Shown one piece after another: positions 1-5,949 of a stretch of DNA of 6,389 nucleotides. Both the position numbers and the translations under genes were made by a program. Below the pieces are notes generated by a model, which saw only the letters and a program-made list of their open reading frames with translations, searched no databases and was not told the DNA's origin. The stretch is from positions 1-6,389 of the forward strand of contig JAUNXD010000099.1 of the NCBI GenBank assembly GCA_030539985.1, read 5' to 3'. How positions within the stretch are numbered: the stretch's first letter is position 1; each line of letters opens with the position of its first letter. The stretch is from Methanobrevibacter sp. (GTDB lineage: Archaea; Methanobacteriota; Methanobacteria; Methanobacteriales; Methanobacteriaceae).

Positions 1-1239
1 ATTGAAAAAAATAATATCATCAGCGAAGATTACTTCACAAAAACAGGTCAAGACAATTACTTACAAGCTTTAGATATCCATGTTCTTAATGACTTGACAA
101 TCATTAATAATGATATTTCCGTTTTTACAAATGGAGGTAAATCTGGAATGGGTACAGCATATTCTATTCAGATTAATGGACCAGTTTATGATGCTAAGAT
201 TGCTTTTAATAGGTTAACCACTTATAATCATGGTCCCAATTGTGCAATTTATTCTCAAAATTATTACGGAGATACATATATTGATATAATCAGTAATTTC
301 ATTAATGTGACAGGTGATGCAACCAACGAAGGAACCAATCCAAGTTGGTGTCTTGTCAGTGGCATTGAGGTTCAGGACACAAAGGACAATATTTTAAATA
401 ACACCATTATTGTAAATAATCTTGGTAATTATAAGTCCAGTGCAAATGTTTATGGCATTAGTTATGTTCAAAATACGGGTGGAGGACACAGTTACAATAT
501 CCAGTTTAACAACATCACTACTAATGGCAATTATGGTGTTAAGTTGATTGGTAAGGTTAAGGATTCCACTACTGATGATTCTACTGTTTCCAATAATGTA
601 ATCAATACTCGAACTAGTTCAAAAAGGACAGGTGCCAGCACTAATGGACAGGTTGAAGGTCCAGGTGGAACAACAATTAAAAACAATACCAATGGTATTT
701 TCAAACGCAAGATGTCTGCTAGTGATCTTCCTGATTGGTTGAAAAACTATATGGACAATGGTGCAGGTTACAAGGTTCCTGATTTGACTTGGATTGAACG
801 CAGTGTAAACCTGAATTCACAGGGTTCCGGTTTTGGCAATAATCCGGGAAACGGCAATGGCATGGGCAACAATAGAGGCAATTCCAAAGGATTGTTCGAA
901 GGAAATAATCCTGGTCTAGTCTCTGGCAGCGGAAATCGTGATGACAGTTCCAATATGAATGGTAATCTTTTTGGCAAGTCCAATAAATGTGATGTTGATG
1001 GTGATAGGAATTCTACTATGTGGACTTATGGGGTTTCAGGGTCTAGTTTGGCTGCAAGCTCAGTGAGCAGTCCTAGTGATGTAGGCAGTTCTGCTAGTGA
1101 TCCCAATGCTTATGAGATTGATGAAGTAGAATCAGTTGTAAAATCAACTACTTCATGGAATTCATACATTATTGTCGTTATTTTCATGTTATTGTTAATC
1201 ATTGGTTATAAATATCGAAAAGAAGACGAAGAAACATAA
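1..1239 (+). CDS. Adhesin-like beta-helix surface protein, C-terminal part (5' end outside window)
   Basis: The frame is open from the first base, so the gene begins upstream; 412 residues are visible and the internal TTG at 94 is not a real start. Visible residues 1 to about 200 are rich in Asn, Ile, Thr and Gly with repeating 'NN.I/V..N' patterns (for example NNDIS, ISNFINV, LNNTIIVNN, IQFNNITTN), typical of right-handed parallel beta-helix (NosD/pectate-lyase-like) repeats. A low-complexity Gly/Asn/Ser linker follows (about residues 270-370), then one hydrophobic segment (about 389-403) and a short charged tail, KYRKEDEET, which fits a membrane anchor with a cytoplasmic end. Proteins of this build are known in gut methanogens as adhesin-like proteins on the cell surface; binding partner and function cannot be read from the sequence. 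The linker probably spans the cell wall (inference). Any N-terminal signal peptide lies outside the window. Confidence 0.85.
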   Translation: MEKNNIISEDYFTKTGQDNYLQALDIHVLNDLTIINNDISVFTNGGKSGMGTAYSIQINGPVYDAKIAFNRLTTYNHGPNCAIYSQNYYGDTYIDIISNFINVTGDATNEGTNPSWCLVSGIEVQDTKDNILNNTIIVNNLGNYKSSANVYGISYVQNTGGGHSYNIQFNNITTNGNYGVKLIGKVKDSTTDDSTVSNNVINTRTSSKRTGASTNGQVEGPGGTTIKNNTNGIFKRKMSASDLPDWLKNYMDNGAGYKVPDLTWIERSVNLNSQGSGFGNNPGNGNGMGNNRGNSKGLFEGNNPGLVSGSGNRDDSSNMNGNLFGKSNKCDVDGDRNSTMWTYGVSGSSLAASSVSSPSDVGSSASDPNAYEIDEVESVVKSTTSWNSYIIVVIFMLLLIIGYKYRKEDEET

Positions 1240-1255
1240 AAAAATTTAACATACG

Positions 1256-1303
1256 AATATGTTTAGGAATCATGTTCTAAACATATTATTTTTTCCTTTT
1301 TTT
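1256..1303 (+). terminator. Perfect 11-bp inverted repeat followed by T-runs; likely adhesin terminator
   Basis: AATATGTTTAG (1256-1266) and CTAAACATATT (1277-1287) are exact reverse complements separated by 10 bases, 17 bases after the adhesin stop codon. T-rich DNA (two runs of six or seven Ts broken by CC) follows to about 1303, which suits termination of the adhesin transcript, as archaeal termination relies on T-runs. The same dyad lies about 48 bases upstream of the Rec1 start, so it might instead be an operator or a recombinase site: 11-bp arms around a short spacer is the usual shape of Xer/Cre-type core sites. The sequence does not decide between these. Confidence 0.55.
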
Positions 1304-1319
1304 ATACATTCTTGACTAT

Positions 1320-1326
1320 GAGGTGA
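1320..1326 (+). promoter_or_regulatory. Strong ribosome binding site that fixes the Rec1 start
   Basis: GAGGTGA is an excellent match to the archaeal Shine-Dalgarno sequence and ends 8 bases before ATG 1335. The in-frame GTG at 1323 lies inside this site, so ATG 1335 is chosen as the start. The N-terminus from 1335 also aligns with that of Rec2. Confidence 0.8.
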
Positions 1327-1334
1327 TTTTTTTC

Positions 1335-2375
1335 ATGTATAGTCAGGATGTTGATTTGATTTCTAGTTTTCATGTAAATGCAGGCCATTCCAAAAATTCC
1401 ATCAAATCATATAATGTTGCTTTCAATCATTATAGAAGGTTCCATCATATGAGTCTGTCGGATTTACTCACTGAGGCAATTGAAGAGCAGGAAAATTCAA
1501 TACCTTTCAACAGGATTTCCATCTACAATCGTCTGCTTGATTTCAGGAATTATCTGATTGATAATTTAAAGGGCAGTTCCGTTTCATCGAATTTCAGCAA
1601 AATCAAGACTTTTTATCACTACAACAGGATAAACATTCCATTCATCCCGCCAATCAACAATAAAACCATAACGAAATATGATGCCATTTCCTTTGACGAT
1701 TTGTTAACCAAGCAGGAAATCATAAAAGCATTTGACATTGCCGAGGAGTCCATAAAATCGTGGATTCTTGTGCTTGCAAGCAGCGGCTGTTCACGATTGG
1801 AAGCCAAGTCTTTGACAAATGAAATATTCTATCAAGGCACTTATTCATATCACCGGAAAGATGACTTCCATGATGCCTTAAGGTATCTTGCAAATCATAA
1901 TGATGTTGTCTGCACCTGCAAGCTGACCAGAAGGAAAACCGACAAGCCATATTACACTTTCCTGAATCCCGAAACGGTCCAGTTCATTGCCAGAAGCAAA
2001 CTTGAAAGAGCTGATTTCAATCCAAATGGTCCGTTATTGGACTATTCGGTTGATTATGTTGGCCGCAAGTTTGGCTTCATCAATGATTATCTGAATTTAG
2101 GATATGCTGGTGCCTACAGGCGCTTCAGGCCCCATATGCTTCGAAAGTTCAATGCAACCTACCTCAATCAGGTCGGCGATGAGCTGCTTGACATGGACAT
2201 GATTGACTGTTTGCATGGCAGATCCAAAGGCACAACAAGGGAGGCATATTTCAAAAACAATCCCTATTATTTGAAATTGGCATATATTAGGTGCATGAAC
2301 AATGTTTCTCTGTTTCACACATACACCTATGAAATCGCTGATGGAAAAGTACATGTTTACTCAAAAAGACATTAA
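1335..2375 (+). CDS. Tyrosine recombinase / phage-integrase family protein (Rec1)
   Basis: The protein has 346 residues. Residues 1 to about 100 form a helical N-terminal core-binding (SAM-like) domain, with '..NSIKSYNVAFNHYRRF' matching the usual opening helix. The catalytic domain shows Arg154 in SSGCSRLEAKSL (box I), Lys201 in TRRKTDK (beta-hairpin Lys), His267 and Arg270 in RPHMLRKF (H-x-x-R) and the nucleophile candidate Tyr305 in REAYF. The position usually held by His/Trp in 'LGH' is Arg296 (LHGR). The family cuts and rejoins DNA at specific sites through a 3'-phosphotyrosine link, for integration, excision, inversion or dimer resolution. The gene lies 95 bases after the adhesin gene in the same direction and is homologous to the minus-strand recombinase at 4203-5309. 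The family is clear; the substrate is unknown. Because of the Arg substitution, catalytic competence is probable rather than certain. Confidence 0.9.
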   Translation: MYSQDVDLISSFHVNAGHSKNSIKSYNVAFNHYRRFHHMSLSDLLTEAIEEQENSIPFNRISIYNRLLDFRNYLIDNLKGSSVSSNFSKIKTFYHYNRINIPFIPPINNKTITKYDAISFDDLLTKQEIIKAFDIAEESIKSWILVLASSGCSRLEAKSLTNEIFYQGTYSYHRKDDFHDALRYLANHNDVVCTCKLTRRKTDKPYYTFLNPETVQFIARSKLERADFNPNGPLLDYSVDYVGRKFGFINDYLNLGYAGAYRRFRPHMLRKFNATYLNQVGDELLDMDMIDCLHGRSKGTTREAYFKNNPYYLKLAYIRCMNNVSLFHTYTYEIADGKVHVYSKRH

Positions 2376-2381
2376 AGTAAA

Positions 2382-2437
2382 ACAAAATAAGACACAATTA
2401 CTTGTTGTTTAATTAGTTGTCATTTTGATTATTTTGT
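2382..2437 (+). repeat. Imperfect inverted repeat just downstream of Rec1
   Basis: ACAAAATAA (2382-2390) is the exact reverse complement of TTATTTTGT (2429-2437). Inside these arms GACACAATTA (2391-2400) partly pairs with AATTAGTTGTC (2411-2421), giving a long, interrupted stem. It begins six bases after the Rec1 stop codon. It could act as a terminator structure for Rec1 or be a protein or recombinase binding site; there is no strong T-run directly after it. Confidence 0.4.
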
Positions 2438-2585
2438 AGGTTAATATTCACAATTCAGTTTTTGGTTTTGTTGATGTAGATTTCACAACTGTTTTTCTAA
2501 AATCACAAATGTGTTTTTGCACGGAGTCGCAGTTGGTAAATGTTTATTGTTTTGTAAGTTGATATTATTTATTATAGTAAGCATA

Positions 2586-2629
2586 TGTGGGTCAGTTATC
2601 TGACCACACATTTATATATTATGTGGTCA
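2586..2629 (+). promoter_or_regulatory. ATPase promoter: TATA box inside an inverted-repeat operator
   Basis: TTTATATA (2611-2618) is a good archaeal TATA box, placing transcription start near 2638-2645 and leaving a leader of about 35 bases. It sits between TGACCACA (2601-2608) and TGTGGTCA (2622-2629), exact reverse complements whose starts are 21 bp apart, two helical turns. A third, near-identical half-site, TGTGGGTCA (2586-2594), lies upstream and forms a second dyad with the middle one (GTCAG TTAT CTGAC). A factor bound here would compete with TBP, so repression is the natural reading. The regulator is not identified. Confidence 0.6.
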
Positions 2630-2662
2630 AATATTTAACCAGTAGATAAAATGTTTTTTCCG

Positions 2663-2669
2663 GGATGTG
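2663..2669 (+). promoter_or_regulatory. Probable ribosome binding site favouring ATG 2677
   Basis: GGATGTG differs at one base from GGAGGTG and ends 7 bases before ATG 2677. The earlier in-frame ATG at 2665 overlaps this site and has no Shine-Dalgarno sequence of its own, so 2677 is preferred. Confidence 0.5.
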
Positions 2670-2676
2670 GTTTAAA

Positions 2677-4128
2677 ATGTATGAAAAAGAAGAAATTATC
2701 AGTGATTATATTAAAGAAGAATTATCTGATGTTCCAAATATTTTAGATAATGAATTAACATTGGATGGTAGAAGTTTTGAACATAGAAAAGAGTTTGAAT
2801 TTATTAAACAGCATGTCGATGAGTTTTTAGAAAAAACAACCAACAACCGTTATTTCGCACTTCCAGGATTAAGAGGTGTTGGGAAAACAACACTACTATA
2901 TCAAACCTATGAGTACCTGTTCAAATCTAAAAACATCAATCCCAATCAGATACTGTTCATTTCATGCGAAAACCTAAATGACATCCTGGATTTTAAAATC
3001 ATAGATGTTGTAAAACAGTTTTTAGAAACCTACCACAACACCACCCTAAGAAGACTGGACAAAAAAATATTCCTGCTCATCGACGAATCACAGTATGACA
3101 GAAACTGGGCATTGTCCGGAAAGAGGATATATGACAGAAACAAAAACATATTCATGATTTTCACAGGTTCATCAGCACTGAACCTTGAATACGATGCAGA
3201 CTCAGCAAGAAGACTTCTAAAAGAAAACATCACTCCACTAAACTACAATCAGCATCTGAAACTGAAATACAACTACAATGCAGCCAACGCTTCAGCATCC
3301 CTTAAAAAATTAATTTTTGAAGGGGACATAACTGATGCAACCGCTTGCGAGCAACAGATAAATCAGGATTTAATCAACATCAGCGGTTATTCAACAACCG
3401 ACTGGGATGAATTTTTAAAATATGGTGGATTTCCAACATCACTATTTGAAACCAACCACCATATAATCTGCAAAAACATAACCGGAATGATAAAAAAGGT
3501 AATCTCCCATGATATGGGAGCAATATCTTCAATAACCTCCGCCAGCCAAACACATGCCAATCGTTTATTGAGATTTCTTGCACTGCAAAAGCCGGGAGAC
3601 ATTTCCCAGGAAAAGATGGGAACATATCTTGGAACATCCAAAGGCAATGTGAGAAACATCCTGGATATTCTTGAAAAAACCCAGTTGATATTTCATTGTG
3701 AACCCCATATTGCATCACCTAAAAGATCCATCAAGTCATGGGAGTATTTCTTTGCAACATCAAGCATAAAGCATATTCTGACATCATCAATAGGCAATCT
3801 AAATTCAAATAAAAAGGCATATCTCGGTGTTCTTCTGGAAAATCTGGTTGCATCAACGTTATTCTACCTGAGCAATGAAGAGGGAAACTATTTCACATTA
3901 TACTATGATCCGGAAGACAAGACTAATGTCGATTTTGTAATTCAGGGCGAATTTCAAAAGGCGATACCTATAGAAGTGAGCATGGGCAAAAAGAAGAAAA
4001 AACAAATAGCTTCAGCAATTGAGCGTTACAATGCTGATTATGGAATAATAATTTCAAATACAACTAAAACAATAGCAAAAAAAGATAATATTATTTATCT
4101 ACCTCCGAAGACATTCTCATTCTTATAA
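2677..4128 (+). CDS. P-loop ATPase with C-terminal DUF4143/PD-(D/E)XK-like domain
   Basis: The protein has 483 residues, or 487 if ATG 2665 is used. From ATG 2677: Walker A GLRGVGKT (64-71), Walker B IFLLIDE (131-137), a sensor-1-like FTGSS (162-166), ARR near 177-179 as arginine-finger candidates, the GGFP motif at 250-253, a winged-helix-like stretch at about 307-341 (DISQEKMGTYLGTSKGNV...), and a C-terminal domain with NVDFV (D419) and PIEV (E433). This order matches the 'AAA_14 plus DUF4143' or archaeal-ATPase families, cytoplasmic proteins whose role is mostly unproven. The C-terminal fold resembles PD-(D/E)XK nucleases, but the expected E-x-K reads E-V-S, followed by a run of five Lys (438-442), so nuclease activity is doubtful. 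It lies between two recombinase genes and could be an accessory ATPase for them, an autoregulator through its winged helix, or unrelated cargo. Confidence 0.85.
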   Translation: MYEKEEIISDYIKEELSDVPNILDNELTLDGRSFEHRKEFEFIKQHVDEFLEKTTNNRYFALPGLRGVGKTTLLYQTYEYLFKSKNINPNQILFISCENLNDILDFKIIDVVKQFLETYHNTTLRRLDKKIFLLIDESQYDRNWALSGKRIYDRNKNIFMIFTGSSALNLEYDADSARRLLKENITPLNYNQHLKLKYNYNAANASASLKKLIFEGDITDATACEQQINQDLINISGYSTTDWDEFLKYGGFPTSLFETNHHIICKNITGMIKKVISHDMGAISSITSASQTHANRLLRFLALQKPGDISQEKMGTYLGTSKGNVRNILDILEKTQLIFHCEPHIASPKRSIKSWEYFFATSSIKHILTSSIGNLNSNKKAYLGVLLENLVASTLFYLSNEEGNYFTLYYDPEDKTNVDFVIQGEFQKAIPIEVSMGKKKKKQIASAIERYNADYGIIISNTTKTIAKKDNIIYLPPKTFSFL

Positions 4129-4140
4129 AATGAGTATTTT
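4116..4140 (+). terminator. Weak hairpin and T-run at the end of the ATPase gene
   Basis: CTCATT (4116-4121) and AATGAG (4129-4134) form a 6-bp stem with a 7-base loop holding the stop codon, followed by TATTTT. It is plausible as the ATPase terminator but short. Confidence 0.35.
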
Positions 4141-4186
4141 CAGATGGTAAATAACAATTTAACACTTTTAAGGTTTTAAATATGGG

Positions 4187-4215
4187 GATTGGGAAAAATA
4201 CTTTATTTCCCAATC
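4187..4215 (-). terminator. 10-bp perfect hairpin spanning the Rec2 stop codon
   Basis: GATTGGGAAA (4187-4196) and TTTCCCAATC (4206-4215) are exact reverse complements with a 9-base loop that contains the Rec2 stop codon (4203-4205). It lies between two convergent genes, so it may terminate transcription from both sides or stabilise the Rec2 mRNA end. Only short T-runs follow on either strand. Confidence 0.45.
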
Positions 4216-5309
4216 ATGCCCTTAAGGCTATCAATATCAGCTCTTAACTTGTCAAGTTCACTTTTAAGTTCGTTTTTCTCATTTTCGATTTTAACGAACT
4301 CCGGCGATTTGACATGCAATTTTTTAACATCAGTATTGATGGTGACTGCCGGCAGGTGTTCGATGTATTCGTATTTCAAATCTTCGGGGTTGATCATGAA
4401 GTATGCCTGGTCGGTTCTGTTTTTTGATTTGCCCTGCAAATCGTTAACGTCATCAAGACTCATGCCGTCATTGTACAAGGCTGAGGCATGGAACTTCCGA
4501 AGCATATGGCTTCTGAAACGATTGTAGTTTCCCACTTTACCCAGCCCCAAATCATTATTAATCTTCTGGAAATTTACCGAGAAATAGCTCACAGCCATCT
4601 TAAAGAGTTTGGACTCGTTGGTGACATTATCAGTTCGAGATAATATATGGGCATTGATTGCCTTAACGGCTTCGGGGCTGCAGTAGGTCGTATAGTACTT
4701 GTTGGTCTTTTTCCTGCGGATATTGAATGTCGGAACCACAGTATCGTCGTCCTCAATCAAGTCAATTATCTCGAAGATGTCCATATCCTTGCGGGGCAGG
4801 TATTCGGACAGTGCATCGATGTAGTCCTGTATTTTAAGGCTCAATGTCTCGGCCCTTGCACATCCGCTGGAACAGATAAACAGAATCGCTGCCTTCATGA
4901 CCGGCGTTGCAATACTCACCGCCTCACGGATTATCTCCTTATCCGGCAAATCAGTGAAATAAATCGGCTGCGGTTTCTGTATGGATTTCTGATTGATTTT
5001 CGGCAAGGAATAAATTTCAATGTCATAGAACTTATAGAACTTAGTGACACACATCATCACAGATTGTGTAGTGTTCAAGGCATAGTTGCTCAGATAGTAC
5101 TGGCGGAATTCCAGAAGTCTGCTTTTGATTTTCCTGTGCTTCCACTTTATCCCTTTGTTTTCCTCATCTTCTGCTTCCCTTAAGAATTCATGAAGATCCA
5201 TGCCAAAATAGTTTGAATACTGCTTAAGCGCATAGACATAAGACTTCTGAGTTCCCGGAGAATGATTGTACGTCATAAATATATTTTTTAAAAGCTCATT
5301 GTTTTTCAT
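4203..5309 (-). CDS. Tyrosine recombinase / phage-integrase family protein with C-terminal coiled coil (Rec2)
   Basis: The protein has 368 residues from ATG 5309; the frame runs open to 5375, but the 22 extra residues do not align with Rec1 and lack a ribosome site. Catalytic candidates are Arg152 (SSGCARAETLSL), Lys201 (RRKKTNK), His268 and Arg271 (RSHMLRKF), Lys294 in place of the usual His/Trp (LQGKSK), and Tyr303 (DQAYF). It aligns with Rec1 along its whole length; in the stretch around H-x-x-R 12 of 17 positions agree. Unlike Rec1 it ends in a regular heptad segment (about residues 337-368, with Leu/Ile spaced 4-3-4-3 at 348, 352, 355, 359, 362 and 366), suggesting oligomerisation or partner binding. 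It converges on the ATPase gene with a 74-base gap. A sample of the gene (4681-4740) has 26 of 60 G+C against 13 of 60 in the neighbouring regulator (5521-5580), which hints at a different origin. Confidence 0.9.
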   Translation of the reverse strand: MKNNELLKNIFMTYNHSPGTQKSYVYALKQYSNYFGMDLHEFLREAEDEENKGIKWKHRKIKSRLLEFRQYYLSNYALNTTQSVMMCVTKFYKFYDIEIYSLPKINQKSIQKPQPIYFTDLPDKEIIREAVSIATPVMKAAILFICSSGCARAETLSLKIQDYIDALSEYLPRKDMDIFEIIDLIEDDDTVVPTFNIRRKKTNKYYTTYCSPEAVKAINAHILSRTDNVTNESKLFKMAVSYFSVNFQKINNDLGLGKVGNYNRFRSHMLRKFHASALYNDGMSLDDVNDLQGKSKNRTDQAYFMINPEDLKYEYIEHLPAVTINTDVKKLHVKSPEFVKIENEKNELKSELDKLRADIDSLKGMIGK

Positions 5310-5316
5310 AATTACA

Positions 5317-5322
5317 CATCTC
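5317..5322 (-). promoter_or_regulatory. Ribosome binding site supporting the Rec2 start at 5309
   Basis: On the minus strand GAGATG, one base from GAGGTG, ends 7 bases before ATG 5309. It supports this start over the longer open frame. Confidence 0.5.
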
Positions 5323-5357
5323 AATTTCTGCTGTAAAAAAAATTCCAAAGAGCAATA

Positions 5358-5379
5358 TTTACAATAAGTATACAATAAT
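5358..5379. repeat. Two tandem 11-bp direct repeats upstream of Rec2
   Basis: TTTACAATAAG (5358-5368) is directly followed by TATACAATAAT (5369-5379), with 9 of 11 positions alike. AGCAATAT also occurs twice nearby (5351-5358 and 5385-5392). The minus-strand promoter of Rec2 should lie here, with ATTATATT-like sequence near 5390-5397, so these could be binding sites. In DNA this AT-rich, chance is a serious alternative. Confidence 0.3.
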
Positions 5380-5400
5380 TCAGAAGCAATATAATTAATA

Positions 5401-5438
5401 GCTACTTTTTTTCATGAAAATGAAAATGTTTCTGTAGC
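5401..5438. other. Two-part hairpin between MarR and Rec2 genes
   Basis: GCTAC (5401-5405) pairs with GTAGC (5434-5438), and inside it TTTTCAT (5409-5415) pairs with ATGAAAA (5420-5426) around a GAAA loop. The two stems are separated by an internal loop of 3 and 7 bases. It lies downstream of the MarR stop and upstream of Rec2, so it may form in the end of the MarR-MFS transcript. No T-run follows it on the minus strand, so a simple terminator is not evident. Confidence 0.35.
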
Positions 5439-5503
5439 CCTCTAAGAACTGTATTTTAGTATTAGTAATGTTATTATCGATGATTTAAATCAAATTAAAA
5501 TCA

Positions 5504-5947
5504 TTATGGTTCAACTACTTTAAATAATAAAGATTTTAGCATTTTAACCTCTTCATCACTCATATTTTTTGTTACCTTTATTTCCCAACTATTAATTAAT
5601 TTGATTAACTCGTCAGTTTTTTCAATTCCTCGAGAAGTTAATTCGACAATTTTTTTACGCCTGTTTGTCGGATCTTCGCATCGAAAGATATATCCTTTAT
5701 CTTCAAATTTCCTTAAAAGTTTAGCAGTATATCCTTCACTGACCCTAAACAATTCTACCAATTCTTTTTGTGTAGTTTCTTCACTAAATCTAATCCTTAT
5801 TAGAAATGGCAGTTCAGCAACAGTAATGTCAGAGTCATCGAGTATTTCTTTAACATATTTTGTATAATCAGCAATCATTTCTTCGACATAGTGATATATG
5901 AATATATTTTCTGAATTTTCCTTTTTGAATTGAGCAGGTAATGTCAT
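5504..5947 (-). CDS. MarR-family transcriptional regulator
   Basis: The protein has 147 residues, the normal length for the family. An N-terminal dimerisation helix (about 12-37) is followed by a winged helix-turn-helix: TQKELVELFRVSEGYTAKLL (59-78), then the helix ending FEDKGYI and the wing DPTNRRKK (92-99), a hallmark MarR sequence, and C-terminal dimerisation helices (105-145). Such proteins bind DNA as dimers and usually release it on binding a small ligand. It starts two bases after the stop of the MFS transporter gene in the same direction, so the pair is one operon; MarR proteins commonly repress the efflux pump they are encoded with, and that is the likely role here. The operator would be upstream of the transporter, beyond the window. 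The ligand is unknown. Confidence 0.9.
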   Translation of the reverse strand: MTLPAQFKKENSENIFIYHYVEEMIADYTKYVKEILDDSDITVAELPFLIRIRFSEETTQKELVELFRVSEGYTAKLLRKFEDKGYIFRCEDPTNRRKKIVELTSRGIEKTDELIKLINSWEIKVTKNMSDEEVKMLKSLLFKVVEP

Positions 5948-5949
5948 TG

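Larger units (their letters stand above)
2376..2676. other. AT-rich non-coding gap between Rec1 and the ATPase gene
   Basis: About 300 bases with frequent stops in the frames examined and no credible small gene. The left end holds a long imperfect inverted repeat (2382-2437), the right end holds the TATA box and dyad operator of the ATPase gene (2586-2629). The middle (about 2440-2580) is T-rich with a loose direct repeat, TCACAACTGTTTTT near 2484 and TCACAAATGTGTTTTT near 2503, but nothing assignable. No tRNA or other RNA gene was recognised. Confidence 0.6.

Noticed and set aside
1327..1337. TTTTTTTCATG at the Rec1 start also occurs at 5406-5416, as if a direct repeat flanked the Rec1-ATPase-Rec2 region
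   Set aside because: Seven of the eleven bases are a T-run, common in this AT-rich DNA, and similarity does not extend beyond it, so it is not a credible attachment-site pair.
2376..2676. Possible small gene, tRNA or CRISPR-type array in the 300-base gap
   Set aside because: No cloverleaf, no regularly spaced identical repeats and no open frame with a ribosome site were found on reading it.
3380..3718. Overlapping minus-strand open frames inside the ATPase gene
   Set aside because: The ATPase frame is supported by Walker motifs and domain order over its full length; the opposite frames show no family features.
4647..5183. 178-residue open frame on the plus strand, opposite Rec2
   Set aside because: It lies wholly inside a well-supported recombinase gene on the other strand, has no ribosome site or recognisable domain, and is explained by the codon use of Rec2.
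5481..5492. TGATTTAAATCA palindrome near the MarR gene as a MarR operator
   Set aside because: It lies downstream of the MarR stop codon, not at a promoter of the MFS-MarR operon, and short AT-only palindromes are expected by chance here.
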